Assembly: GCA_000733355.1 (NCBI GenBank)
Contig: JNVV01000001.1
Location: forward strand, 278,208-342,207
Length of the DNA stretch: 64,000 nucleotides
Reading direction: 5' to 3'
Origin: Falciphora oryzae
Lineage: Eukaryota > Ascomycota > Sordariomycetes > Magnaporthales > Magnaporthaceae
Within the stretch, counting starts at the first letter, position 1. Every line of letters starts with the position of its first letter. This document shows, one piece after another, positions 22,517 through 32,444 of this stretch. A program made the position numbers and the translations under genes. The notes below the pieces were generated by a model. The model was not told the DNA's origin and did not search any database. It worked only from the letters and a program-made list of their open reading frames with translations.

Positions 22517-23298
22517 CTTCTCCCTGAGTTTATCCCAAAAGGGGGTCCAGCCCACGGGCGCCTCGACTCGGGCTCGCACGCCTTTTTTTTTTTTTTTTTT
22601 TTTTATGGCGGCGATCGTCAAAAGCGAGAAGATCCAAGGTTTATTTCCAGCGTGAACGAAGCGAAAGGCTGAGAGAGTCGGGTACGAACTGGTTCAAGCG
22701 CCTGGACAGAGCACGAAACGGTGATCACAGCGGAAAGTTGGAAACTCTTTAAGTCGGCATGAAAGACGGCCTAAGCTGAAGCAGCAAAGTGCCAAGTTGT
22801 CCCATCTTTCTCACGGCAGCCGGCGCCCAGCCTGAGGATTTGGGCACGTTGTGGACTCGCCGGCGGATTCGGTTGCACCCTTCGGCGAGAGCCTGACAGG
22901 GTCATCCAGGGAAGAGGTCGAGACACAGCCCAGACAGGCGGGAAAGAGCTCGTCGGCCGGCAGCCACCTCGTGGGAAGCGGCAGATGCAAAGTCTGCTGT
23001 TAATACCGAAATAGAGGAAGGCTCTTACCAAGCCGATATCCATGGTATGCAACATACGTCAGTCCGCGGATAAAATCCTCAAATGACGGGAGATATGGTC
23101 GCCAGAACGGACGGCTTGACCGATTACGAGCGCCACTTTTGGGATGGAAGTTGGAACCTAAGGTTGGAACAAAGGTTTCGTTTCACTCGAGCCCGCTCAA
23201 TTGACTCAGTAAACTGCAGCCGCCGTATTAGCACCGTGTGGCCCACCAACACACTGATATATGCTTTCTCCCTGCTCCGTCGAGAAGTCCCATGTTCC
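22517..23298. other. Intergenic between acyltransferase and 2EXR-like gene
   Basis: No gene was seen. The notable element is a T22 run at 22583-22604, 67 bases upstream of the acyltransferase ATG and inside its likely 5' UTR. Confidence 0.5.
22583..22604. repeat. T22 homopolymer in the acyltransferase 5' region
   Basis: Twenty-two consecutive T on the plus strand (poly-A in the transcript sense). It sits just upstream of the chosen start codon, in a frame that stays open through it. Confidence 0.9.
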
Positions 23299-24390
23299 TC
23301 AGGGCTGATCTGTTTGTGGCGGGATTATGCTGGTATAGGACGTGTTAATACGGCTCTTCTTCTTGACGGGCGGGTCCCGCTTCTCCTCAACCGCAACAAC
23401 GAAAACGCGATGCTGCCGCCGCCACTTCTGGTCGTTCAAAATCTCCTCTAGCCGCGCGCACCAGGCTACCTTGTCAGCTCTCGAGAGGTCTTCCCTCTCG
23501 ACGAGCTCCACCTCGAGTCGCCTCAGCGCCCGCAGCTGCCCGAGCCCGGCCTCGATCCAGGGTGGCGGCTCGGCGTCGCTTTCAGCATGGTGCTCTAGCA
23601 GCCGCCACTCTTCGGCCAAGGGGATAGGCCTTTGCCAGGGAGCGGCTCTTATCCACCCGACGGCCCTGGTCGCGCCGATGACCGAACGGTCCGCTCCTGA
23701 GGACGCCAGGAGGCGGAGGCGGAGGCCGCGTAGCCCGCCGCCCCAGAAGCTACAGAGATCGACCATCTGGTCCACCGGGTTGTCGACGTAGCCTTGTGTC
23801 TTGCTGGAACCAAAGATGGTGGATTTGCGAACGCGGGGGACGTCGGCGCCTTCTATGCCGTGTCGGGTGGCTGTTTCTCTGAACTCGCCGGGGCCGATAA
23901 GCTCCCGAACGTTGCGGATCTCGAGGACGACGAAACGAGTAGCGTCGCGCTGCCAGGGAGCAAGACTGGCGAAAAAGGCGTGCCCCGTCGCCATCCTTGC
24001 CGAGTACCAGTTGCCGCACCTAAACTCGTTCTCACAGAAGGGCATATAGCGGGCTTCGAGGTAGATTGTCTTGCATGCCAGAAGGAGTGCCGTTGGCAGC
24101 TTCCCTGTGACACGGCTGTGGTCCAGGAGCGGTCCAGGGTCCGGGCCGGCGGCGTTCTTGTTGCTGTTGCCGTTTCTGTTCGGGGCGTTGCCACTGATCA
24201 TTCGGCTGGCGCCCGAAGTCTCGCCCGCGTCGGCTCCGCTGAGAGCGACCGGCTTTACTATGTACGGTTCATGCTTCTGTAATGGGAGCCATGGGACCAG
24301 CGGCCTGTCGCGCACGGGGTGATCAAGGTAGGTCCAGTGGTAGATCTGGAGCCTGACCTCGGGAGGAAGGTGGAGGAAAGACAGCCTCAT
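23299..24390 (-). CDS. 2EXR/F-box-like hypothetical protein
   Basis: Single exon, 363 residues from the ATG at 24390. It begins MRLSFLHLPPEVRLQIYHW, the short F-box-like LPPEvRxxIY motif at the head of many fungal 2EXR and DUF7730 proteins. About 80 residues on comes LLLACKTIYLEARYMPFCENEF, the second hallmark (lacK.iy.Ear.iFye.n.F). Later segments, such as FVVLEIRNV and the Arg/Glu-rich C terminus, are less conserved. These proteins are very numerous in filamentous fungi and usually lack a known function; an F-box-like adaptor role is speculative. The frame extends 57 bases upstream without an ATG. Single exon structure and genus-variable occurrence are usual for the group. Confidence 0.75.
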   Translation of the reverse strand: MRLSFLHLPPEVRLQIYHWTYLDHPVRDRPLVPWLPLQKHEPYIVKPVALSGADAGETSGASRMISGNAPNRNGNSNKNAAGPDPGPLLDHSRVTGKLPTALLLACKTIYLEARYMPFCENEFRCGNWYSARMATGHAFFASLAPWQRDATRFVVLEIRNVRELIGPGEFRETATRHGIEGADVPRVRKSTIFGSSKTQGYVDNPVDQMVDLCSFWGGGLRGLRLRLLASSGADRSVIGATRAVGWIRAAPWQRPIPLAEEWRLLEHHAESDAEPPPWIEAGLGQLRALRRLEVELVEREDLSRADKVAWCARLEEILNDQKWRRQHRVFVVAVEEKRDPPVKKKSRINTSYTSIIPPQTDQP

Positions 24391-25131
24391 GATGCCCAAG
24401 ACCAGTGGTGTTGAGGGTTCGTGGGATCTTGGTGACAACTCGCTCAAGCCGAGAATAGCATGTCAAAGACAAGGGGGCGGCAACAGACGACTGAGACTTG
24501 CCCGCCGCCAAACCCCGGTGGACGGGGTGGCTGACTGAGGAGGCAAGCACTTACATGACCGACCTCAAAGCCCGACGGCGACTTCGTAAACCCGGACTAT
24601 GGATGCAACCAGGGCACCCAGCCCCCTCACCGGCCTCGATTGGCCCGGGCAGTCCCCAACGTGACCGCCAAAAGCAAAGGTGGCGGGAAGACCATCAGGG
24701 CCGTCGGCAGCTTGGCGCTAGCCGATCTGCCCTGTTCGGGACTGGCCGGCGCCCAGGTGAGAGCTGGACAGACACCATGGGCTTGTGCCACCGCTCCGTC
24801 GACAGTAGCTTGAACAGCAACGAGAGTAGATTGTCAACAGAAAAAACAAAGCAAAGGAAGTAACGAAACCAAACTTGCCAATGGAAGCGGTGTGTATTTC
24901 CCGCGTCTGTCGTTTCCGTCATTGCTGTCTTTCAAGGCGTCTCCTCCCGCGTCCGAATGACAGATGGTAGAGACGGGGTCAGCTTCACATTTCCGTGATC
25001 CTCGAGGGTCAAAGGGAAAACCAAGTTATTCTTAGATAGTGTTAGTCAGTAGTCTCATACAAGCAACCGCTCAGTGACAGCATATGCAAGATGGGGGACC
25101 TGGAGGTATCTTTTCTCCCGAAACCAAACCA
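24391..25131. other. Intergenic
   Basis: About 740 bases between two minus-strand genes: promoter of the 2EXR-like gene and 3' flank of MED8. No gene was seen. Confidence 0.5.
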
Positions 25132-26226
25132 TCACTGGGGCGGTCCCCTCCGCCGCTTGCCATCGTCAAGTATAATGTCCGACAGCCTCTCCACATTCGG
25201 CGGCAGGTTCGTATCCCCCCGTGCCATGAACCACAGCACCGTCTCCGGGTCCAGCGCGGGGCCCTGCGCCGCCACCTTTTGCTGCTGCTGTTGCTGTTGC
25301 TGCTGCATCGGCACGTCCTCATCTTCGTCCTCCTCCTCATCCTCATCATCCTCGTCCTCGTCCCCGTCCGCAACGTCCGGCAGCACGCGGCGCAGGCCGG
25401 TCCGGACGTTCTCGATCCCCGCGGCGCGCTCCTGGGGGGTGTACACCATCTTGTCCTCGCGGGTCACGAACTCGGGTATGCGGCGCCCGATCCACACGCG
25501 CGTGTCGAGCCAGACGTCGCCCAGGCCGAGCGGCTCGCGCGCCCGCCGCGCCGCCGCGTCCGCGTCGTCGTCCATGTCGTCGTCGTCCTCGGGCCCGCGG
25601 TAGCCGCCCTCGTCGTCGTCGCTGTACTCGTCCTCGTCGTCCTCGTCGTCGCCGCCGCCGTATATGCCGCCACCGCCGTTGCCCCGCCCGCTACCGCCTC
25701 TCCCGTTGGCCCCGGAGCGACCCTTCCCCCCGCCGGAGCCGCCGTCCGAGTCCAGGAAGCTGTGCGGGCCGATCCCGGCTGCGGCGGCCGCCTCGCGCGC
25801 GTCCTCGACGCTGGTCTCGACGTCGGGCTCGAGCTTCTTGCGCAGCAGCTGGCCCAGGATGCCCTCGTACTGGCGGCCGGGGAAGTTGGTCGACGGGTGC
25901 ACCACGACGCGCCGGAACAGCTCGTCGTTGTCCGTCGTCACGCGCAGGAGCGACTCGACGTTCTTCTGCAGGATGAAGGCCGACGTTTCGAGCGAGGTGC
26001 TGAGGAGGAGAAAACGGGAACAGTTAGAAGAGATGACGCTGCAGACAGACGCAAGAGGCGCAAAGAATAAGTGCAACAAGAAAAAGGAAGCCTACGGCGC
26101 GGGGAGCGGGTTGCTCTGGAGGATGCTGTCCCGCATGCTCGTGATGCTCGCGACCAGCGTGGCGAGCTTCTGACGCGCCGACTCTAGCGACTTGAGGTCC
26201 TCCTGGGACATGTGCAGGGACGCCAT
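25132..26226 (-). CDS. MED8: Mediator complex subunit 8
   Basis: Two exons, 26226-26096 and 25999-25132, separated by a 96-nt gtaggc...cag intron, encode 332 residues. The first exon encodes MSQEDLKSLESARQKL and the SITSMRDSI helix; the second continues with SLETSAFILQKNVESLL and VVVHPSTNFPG, all diagnostic of fungal Med8. Med8 is a head-module subunit of Mediator that contacts TBP through its C-terminal helix and forms a submodule with Med18 and Med20. Between residues about 120 and 290 lie long disordered inserts: Gly/Asp-rich segments, Asp/Glu runs and nine glutamines. The C terminus (ETVLWFMARGDTNLP) looks like the conserved Med18-binding helix. The protein is larger than yeast Med8 (223 residues) because of these inserts. 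Confidence 0.92.
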
Positions 26227-26789
26227 TGTGACTGACTGGCACTTTGCGGTCGCGCACAGAGAAATACAGCGTCGCGCGGGCAATGGATCGAGGGAGGAGG
26301 CGGAGTTGATTCTGGTTCCGTTTCTGGACTGAGCTCGATGGCAGAGCTTCCCTCCTCTTCCAACCGCTGCGGGGAATAAAAATGGGGCCGCTTGAAATAG
26401 GTCATGTCAAAATCAGAAATCAGAACCCAATATCAAATCAAAACAAAGGCATCAATCATTTTATTATTCAGTCTGCTCTATGCACATAAAACAAAGAAGC
26501 TTTGAGCCTTGCCTCTTTTTTTTTTTCCTGCCCTTCCATCCTAATGTAACCGCGTGGAGCCCTAGAGATACCTTTCGTTGAAAAATAAAACCCGGCGACG
26601 TTGAAAATGCGCGACTTTGATCTTTGATGGATATTCCCTGGTCCAGGGGATGGTCCCAGGGATAAGGAGAAAGACAGACAACCCGATTTGAAAGATCCGA
26701 GCCAGCCAAAATCTAGAGAGAAAAGAAAATCAGGCCAATAAATTGCAATTTATTAATTTGACCGCTCAGATCGTCGGAACATATCAAAA
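26227..26789. other. Intergenic
   Basis: About 560 A/T-rich bases between the MED8 start and the choline sulfatase stop, both minus strand. It contains an imperfect T run near 26517-26526. No gene was seen. Confidence 0.5.
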
Positions 26790-28809
26790 TCACTGTCCGT
26801 GGGACCCTGCCTGGTCAATCAGAACAGCAGCCGTCTCGCGGCCGTACGCGTCGACGGGAGGATAGCGCGCCATGCGCTCGAGGTCGTCCAGGTCCATGTG
26901 CGAGCGGATGTACTTTTCGCGCCCGTCGTCGACGGGGTCGTAGTCCCAGCTAGTGAAGCGGCCCTTCTTGAGCGCCGCCCACACGAGCCTGCGCTTGCGC
27001 TGCGAAATGAGCACCTCGGCGGTGATGGCGTCGTAGTCCCACCGCCCGGCCGCCTCCTTCTCGAACGCGTCGAGCGCCGCGCGCGCCGCCTCGACCCCGT
27101 CCGCGGCGACTTCTGCCTCGCCCGCCTGCAGCGCCTTCTTCTTGTCCAGCACCTTGACCAGGTCCACGAGCTCGAGCGGGTCGTCGGCCAGGTTGAACAG
27201 CTGCGGCCTCCCGTCCGCGGGGCAGGCGACGTACTTCCACGGCCCGCGCCGGATCATGACGAGCGGGCTGATGGTGCCCTCGCCCGTGTACTCGGCCAGC
27301 GCCTCGTCGTGGCCCTCGGCCGTCTTGCCGAGCAGGTGCGGCAGCAGCGACCTGCCGTCGAGGGCCAGGCCGGGCAGGGGCTTGGTCCCCACAAAGTCGC
27401 ACATGGTGGGCATGATGTCGAGCGTCGACACATTCTGCGTCACGCGGCCGGGCTTGACCTCGGGGCTGGGGTGGCGGATCAGCATGGGCACGCGCACCGA
27501 CGACTCAAAGTACGACATCTTGTACCAGAGCCCGCGCTCGCCCAGCATGTCGCCGTGGTCGCCGCTGAAGACGACGATGGTGTTGTCGTCCAGCCGGCAG
27601 CGCCTCAGCACGTCGAGCAGCTTGCCGATGCAGTCGTCCACGTAGCTAACGGCGCCATAGTAGGCGCGGCGCGCGCGCTTGATTTGCTCATCGGTGAATT
27701 CCTGGTCCCAGAGGTCGCAGACCTTGAGGAGGCGCTTGCTGTGGGGGTCCTGCTCCTCCTTGGGGATCTTTACTTTGGGCAGGGCAATGTCAACGCCCTC
27801 GTACAGATCCCAGTACTTCTCCTCGATGGTGTAGGGGTCGTGGGGGTGGGTGAGTGAGACCTATTGGAGAATCACGCCAAAAACGGAAAGTGAGGGGAAT
27901 AGGGTGGCGCTCGTTAGCATACGGGTTTCCAAAGTGATTATTACCTCAAGGAGGCGGGGTCATGTCCCGAAAGGGTTCGACCTGCATGCGGCTACAGGCC
28001 CCACGACACCATGATGTTCCTTGGCCATGGAGCTTGATAATGCAACCAGACCAATGCTGCAGCGAGCCAGCAGGCCGGAATACATCACCGCCAGCCATGT
28101 CGATACCTAATCATCACTCACCGTCAGGCAGAAAGGCCGGGCGTCGGGTCCCTGGCGCACGTGGTCATACAAGAACTGGGTGGAACGGTACATGACCTCC
28201 TCGTCGTAGTCCAGCTGGTTGCTACGGACGCAGGTGCCCGGCCTGCAGGATGGAGCTCGCGTTGTGGTACCACTCCAGGCGGGTGTCGGGCTCGTCCCAG
28301 TTGACGGCCCAGCCGTAGTCGCCGGGGTAGATGTCGCTGGTCAGGCGGGTCTCGTATCCGTGCAGCTGGTCGCCGATGAAGTGCATCTTGCCCGCCAGGA
28401 CCGTCTGGTAGCCCTTGAGCCGCAGGTAGTGCGCGTACGTGGGGATGTCGCTCGAGATCTGGGCCGCGTTGTCGTAGGCCCCGATCTTGAGCGGCAGGAG
28501 GCCCGTGATCATGCTCATGCGCGAGGGCGCGCACAGCGGCGACGGGCAGTACGCAGAGTCGAACTGCACCGACTCGGACGCCAGCTTGTCCAGGTTGGGG
28601 GTTAGAATCTGCGACTCTGGGTTATACATCTTGAGCTGCGGTGCCGCCAGCTGGTCCGCCATGATGTAGAGGATATTAGGTTGCTTCTTGGGCGTGCCGC
28701 CGTTGGGAGCGGCAGAGGCCGGACCACCAGGCGCAGGCACACCCTCAGTCCCGGGGTGTGCATTGCCGCGGACCGACGAGGCCGGCAGCGTGTTGAGGTC
28801 GGGAGCCAT
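26790..28809 (-). pseudogene. Choline sulfatase with an apparent one-base frameshift
   Basis: Two exons, 28809-28122 and 27860-26790, separated by a 261-nt gtgagt...tag intron; about 585 residues once the break is allowed for. The sulfatase signature CAPSR (C93, R97) lies in SAYCPSPLCAPSRMSM; the cysteine is the residue converted to formylglycine. Metal-site and family motifs are also present: NILYIMADQ, IGAYDNA, GKMHFIGDQLHG, SLTHPHDPY, FSGDHGD and YKMSYFESSVRVP. These match choline-O-sulfate hydrolases, which release sulfate and choline for sulfur use and osmoprotection. Frame breaks at 28236-28239: after LQAG one extra base sends translation to a stop at 28222, while the next frame continues directly with conserved TCVRSNQLDYDEEV. 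Everything else is intact, with no further stop. Either an assembly error or a recent inactivating mutation explains this, so the pseudogene label is provisional. Confidence 0.85.
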
Positions 28810-30803
28810 CTTGTATGGGCTGGGCCTGTAGGGCTTCTGGGTTTCTGTCCTGTTTGTGTTTTTTCTTGTTTCGCGTCTGCAGCTGTGGCAGACTAATGTG
28901 ATTCAAGTAAGAAGTAGGTTATGTTATCCGACTAACGGAAAACAAACGAGACCAAAAGACGCCACGAGGCGCGCAAACGAGGGAGAGCAGAGTAGGGGAA
29001 GGTGAAAAGAAGAAGACAGCGAGCCAGAAGAGAGAAGAAGATATTGGACCGATCGTGTGACCGGGAAAAAGGCAGCTTGCTGGTCAGAGGAAGATAAGAG
29101 CAATGAAAGGAGCCGAGAGAAAAGTGAAGCAGCCCGTCTCTGGACACGTCAAGTTCCGTCTCTTCCGAGTCTCGACAAAGTCCCGTCCGTCAGAGCCAAG
29201 CCCGCTGTTTAGTTAAGATACATTGACCTCTGAACGAATGCCTGAAAAGCACGGCGAAATTCCATCCGCTGACAAGTCGGGGCAGGGCAGATGAAGTAAC
29301 TGCAGGTGGTTTCTCGTTGGCAGATGGAGTGAGGTGAGACAGGTTGTGGAGGGAAATGAGGCGGTGGAAGAAGAGGCCCCGGAGCACGCAACCGCTAAGA
29401 AAGCGTCGTGTGTGGGGTAAGGCCAGCGTCTGGGAGATGGCGCAATTCGCGATGATGGCAACACGAAGGCAGGGCGGCCCTAGGTTGATAAGCCGTCGCT
29501 GCTGACAAGTGCAGGGCGATGTCGCAATCGGCGGGGAAGCTGGCACAAACAAGGTGAAGGGGGAGGGGTTCGTTCCTGATAGAGCGAGAAGGGGAAGGAA
29601 TGAAGAGAGACAAACGAGGCATCGAGCCATATAATAAAATCTGCCAGACACAGGGCAGAAAACACATTCCGCCGCCGATATCAGGAGCGGTGTGCTGCAC
29701 CAACCCAACTCCCGAGACCCTGCAGCCATGGCATCCAATCCATTGGGCTGGATGCGATCAGAGCATCGAGGCGGCACCCCCCCCAAAAGAAGCAATGGCC
29801 CATGGAGCCATCCATGTGCTTGACCGCCGTGCTTGCGAACCTTCCCACTCCCGCCCTCGGCCACAGAGGCTAGGGATGCGCTTCCGGCTGGGCTACTCCA
29901 TAGGCCGTGTCCAGACCGAAGTCGTGTGATGGCTGCTACCCCCACATTGGTCGCTTTAGGAAGGAGAGTTGGATCGGGCAACCCAGGAAGAGGAAGGATG
30001 CCCGAAGTCCGGCTACCCAAGGTTGATGGTAGGTGGAATTCAGCGATCGACCGTGCTGGCAGCACGAGGAATCCCGGCTCTGAAAACGACAAGACGCCCA
30101 CCCACTCGGCGGCTGCTTGCTTGTTTGCCTCTTCACCTCATCTCCTTGAGGAGCACTTGCAATATTCTGGGCGATTGATGGCCAAGAGGCACACAAAGAA
30201 CCCAAGCAGACCTGCTCGAATGTCCGAAAGAACCCCGAGAGACCATGTGTAGCCTTTGAAGCGCCAACCAACCTACTGCACGCTGCATCGAGTAGCTGCG
30301 CAACAAGCAGCGAATCGAGCTCGCCGGCGTTGGTCATAGAAACCAAATCGACCCGACATGGCACACCGCGAGGTGCGTCACGCGGAGCTTCCGCATAGGG
30401 ATTTCCGTGGTTCCCGAGTAGACACCATTCGTCTAACATGTGTCAGTGCCGACTAAAAAGAAGCCACCATCGGGGCCGGGAACCGCAGCCCGGGATAGGC
30501 GCGTGCATGTGTCATGTGGAGGGGAGGGGCAAAGGCGAAGAAGCGTTGGCTTTACTTGGCATTTGTAGGATCACGATCGAGACCAGCACCGTGTGAAAGA
30601 TGGAGCCCCACGGGGCTTGTTGGGCTTGTTGACCTGTCAGTCCTCCGGTGTCCGGAGCCCCCAAGGAAAAAAGATCAGACAAAATATGTTGAAAGAGATC
30701 TTGCCTCCTTCTTCTCTTGATTTCCTTGTTTGCCGCCACGGCCCGTCTATATTGCTCTACTCTTCTTCCTTGTGTACCCTTCTTGTGCCCCCCCTCCTTG
30801 TGT
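28810..30803. other. Intergenic, 2 kb, upstream of the choline sulfatase
   Basis: No supportable gene. A 303-codon minus-strand frame (29190-30101) is open but has no recognisable domain and low-information composition. The part nearest 28810 is purine-rich and is presumably promoter and 5' UTR of the sulfatase; the far end is 3' flank of the MPDU1-like gene. Confidence 0.45.
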
Positions 30804-31691
30804 CTAGTTTGCCTTGGCGCGCTTCTGCTTCTTCGCGGGGCCGGCCGCGGTCGCCGGCTGGTTCCAGTAGTATACCATCTGCGCAGCCAGCACCGCGTTT
30901 AGCGCGAACCCAGCCACGAAACCGTACAGGATCAGCTTGTCGTCCACCTCCTGGAGCGTCGTGAAGATGCGCGAGAGCGAGCCGGCGAGGTAGTTGAAGA
31001 CCTGGGGATCGAGACGGAGGGAGAAAAAAAAAGGGTTAGCAACAATACGCGACGTGACCAAGGGGGACGTGTCAGGCAAGGAGGAAAAACTTACGGCAAA
31101 GGCGCTAAGCTGCCCGGTGCCGCCCTGCTGCCAGATGGCCGCGATCTGGGGCACCTTGCTCGCGACGCCCAGGACGCCCGCGCCCGCCTGCAGGTAGCTG
31201 AGCGTCTTCATGTCGAGCACGGCGTCGCTGAAGAGCGACCCGGCGCCGGCGGCGAGCGCCGCGACGAGCAGGGCCGCGGCGCCGGCCCTGCCGCTGTAGT
31301 TGAGCACCAGCAGCGAGATGACGACGTTCTGGGCCAGGATCAGGGCCGTCTCGCCGTAGGTGCTGAAGGGGAAGCCGTTGCGGAAGTTGTAGGCCAGCGA
31401 GATGACGTAGGCCGTCGTCTCGAGCAGGTACGACAGGAACGAGACGCCCGAGGCCGACTTGGAGCCCAGCAGCTTGAGGATCTGTGGCACCTTGACGATG
31501 GACGACGCCGCGATGATGCCGATCCCGAGCCCCTTGGACACGGCCAGCTTGACGCAGTCGGTGTCGGCCAGGTCCACGTCCAGCAGCAGCGTCTTGTAGC
31601 ACGTCTCGCCGACGATGGACACGCCCAGGTCGCGCACCGGCGCCGGCAGGTTGTGCGTCACCGGCTGGAGGACAGATCGGAGGGCATCCAT
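30804..31691 (-). CDS. MPDU1-like PQ-loop protein (mannose-P-dolichol utilization defect 1)
   Basis: Two exons, 31691-31095 and 31001-30804, encode 264 residues. Two PQ-loop repeats are plain: VKVPQILKLLGSKSASGVSF and, later, SKVPQIAAIWQQGGTGQLSAF. About seven hydrophobic helices surround them. The order and spacing, the N-terminal LGVSIVGETCYKTLL segment and the end LQEVDDKLILYGF match MPDU1/Lec35, an ER protein needed for use of dolichol-phosphate mannose and glucose in N-glycan, O-mannose and GPI synthesis. The start was taken at the ATG that opens MDALRSVLQP, because upstream sequence is not conserved-looking. The intron (31002-31094) is 93 nt, a multiple of three with no stop, so an unspliced message would encode a 31-residue insertion between FAV and FNYL in the second PQ-loop region. 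The C terminus is a Lys/Arg tail suitable for ER retention. Confidence 0.92.
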   Translation of the reverse strand: MDALRSVLQPVTHNLPAPVRDLGVSIVGETCYKTLLLDVDLADTDCVKLAVSKGLGIGIIAASSIVKVPQILKLLGSKSASGVSFLSYLLETTAYVISLAYNFRNGFPFSTYGETALILAQNVVISLLVLNYSGRAGAAALLVAALAAGAGSLFSDAVLDMKTLSYLQAGAGVLGVASKVPQIAAIWQQGGTGQLSAFAVSFSSLPDTSPLVTSRIVANPFFFSLRLDPQVFNYLAGSLSRIFTTLQEVDDKLILYGFVAGFALNAVLAAQMVYYWNQPATAAGPAKKQKRAKAN

Positions 31692-32444
31692 GATTGCGGT
31701 GTCGTGGATTGCCGTTTCGTGGGAATGAAGCCGCTGCTGGATGATTTTAGGGGGCTGCTGTCCTGGGCTGCTTGCTGGTGGCCAGATTGTAAGGGCGCGC
31801 AACTAGGATGCCAAAAGTCTGGGAGACGTGTCTTGCGAAATGCCAAGACAGAAAGTTTGGCTTAGGTAATGCAATTAACTGGCTTGTGTCAAGTCTCTCT
31901 GCGGCTCCAGCTTCCATCTACAGTCGCTCGCCTGCTGGCAATTTCTCCCTCCGTCTGATTCCATGAAGGAAAACCACGTCCCGTTTCAACACCAAGAACA
32001 GTCCAGAAACAGCCATGTTGATTCGGTTTTGTTACGAGTCCAGTTGCGCCGCCGAGAATTTGAGAGCAAAAGAGAACGTGGAGAGAAGAGGAGAAAAAAA
32101 CCCAGAGAACTGGAATCGAATCCGCCCAAAAAACCGCCCTAATAAAGATCTGCCATAAAGTAAACACCAATTCATTCCTAGTGTGCCCGTCCCAGAATCA
32201 CCCACCTGCATGCTCTCCCCCCTCCTCCAAGCGGCCCCAAGGCAAAGAGCGTTGCTAACGAGCGACACAAGGAGCCGCTGTGAGTGGAGCATTTTGTCGC
32301 CGATGCTTGCATCTCATCGCTGCGCCATTGCCTGCCCTCCAAAAGCCAAGTAATAATTGTACAAGAGACCGAGTGACTCGAAACAGATCAGAGCGAAGAT
32401 AGGAGAAAAAGTCGAATGAGACGTTGGGAAAGAGACGTCCCGGA
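31692..32444. other. Intergenic
   Basis: About 750 bases with no gene: MPDU1 promoter side and chromodomain-gene 3' flank, both on the minus strand. Confidence 0.5.

Noticed and set aside
25084..26070. 328-codon plus-strand frame opposite MED8
   Set aside because: Shadow of the MED8 coding sequence, whose conserved blocks lie on the minus strand.
26799..27857. 352-codon plus-strand frame opposite the choline sulfatase
   Set aside because: Shadow; all sulfatase motifs are on the minus strand.
29190..30101. 303-codon minus-strand open frame
   Set aside because: No domain, no coding-like pattern, lies in promoter territory; openness is plausible by chance in GC-rich DNA.
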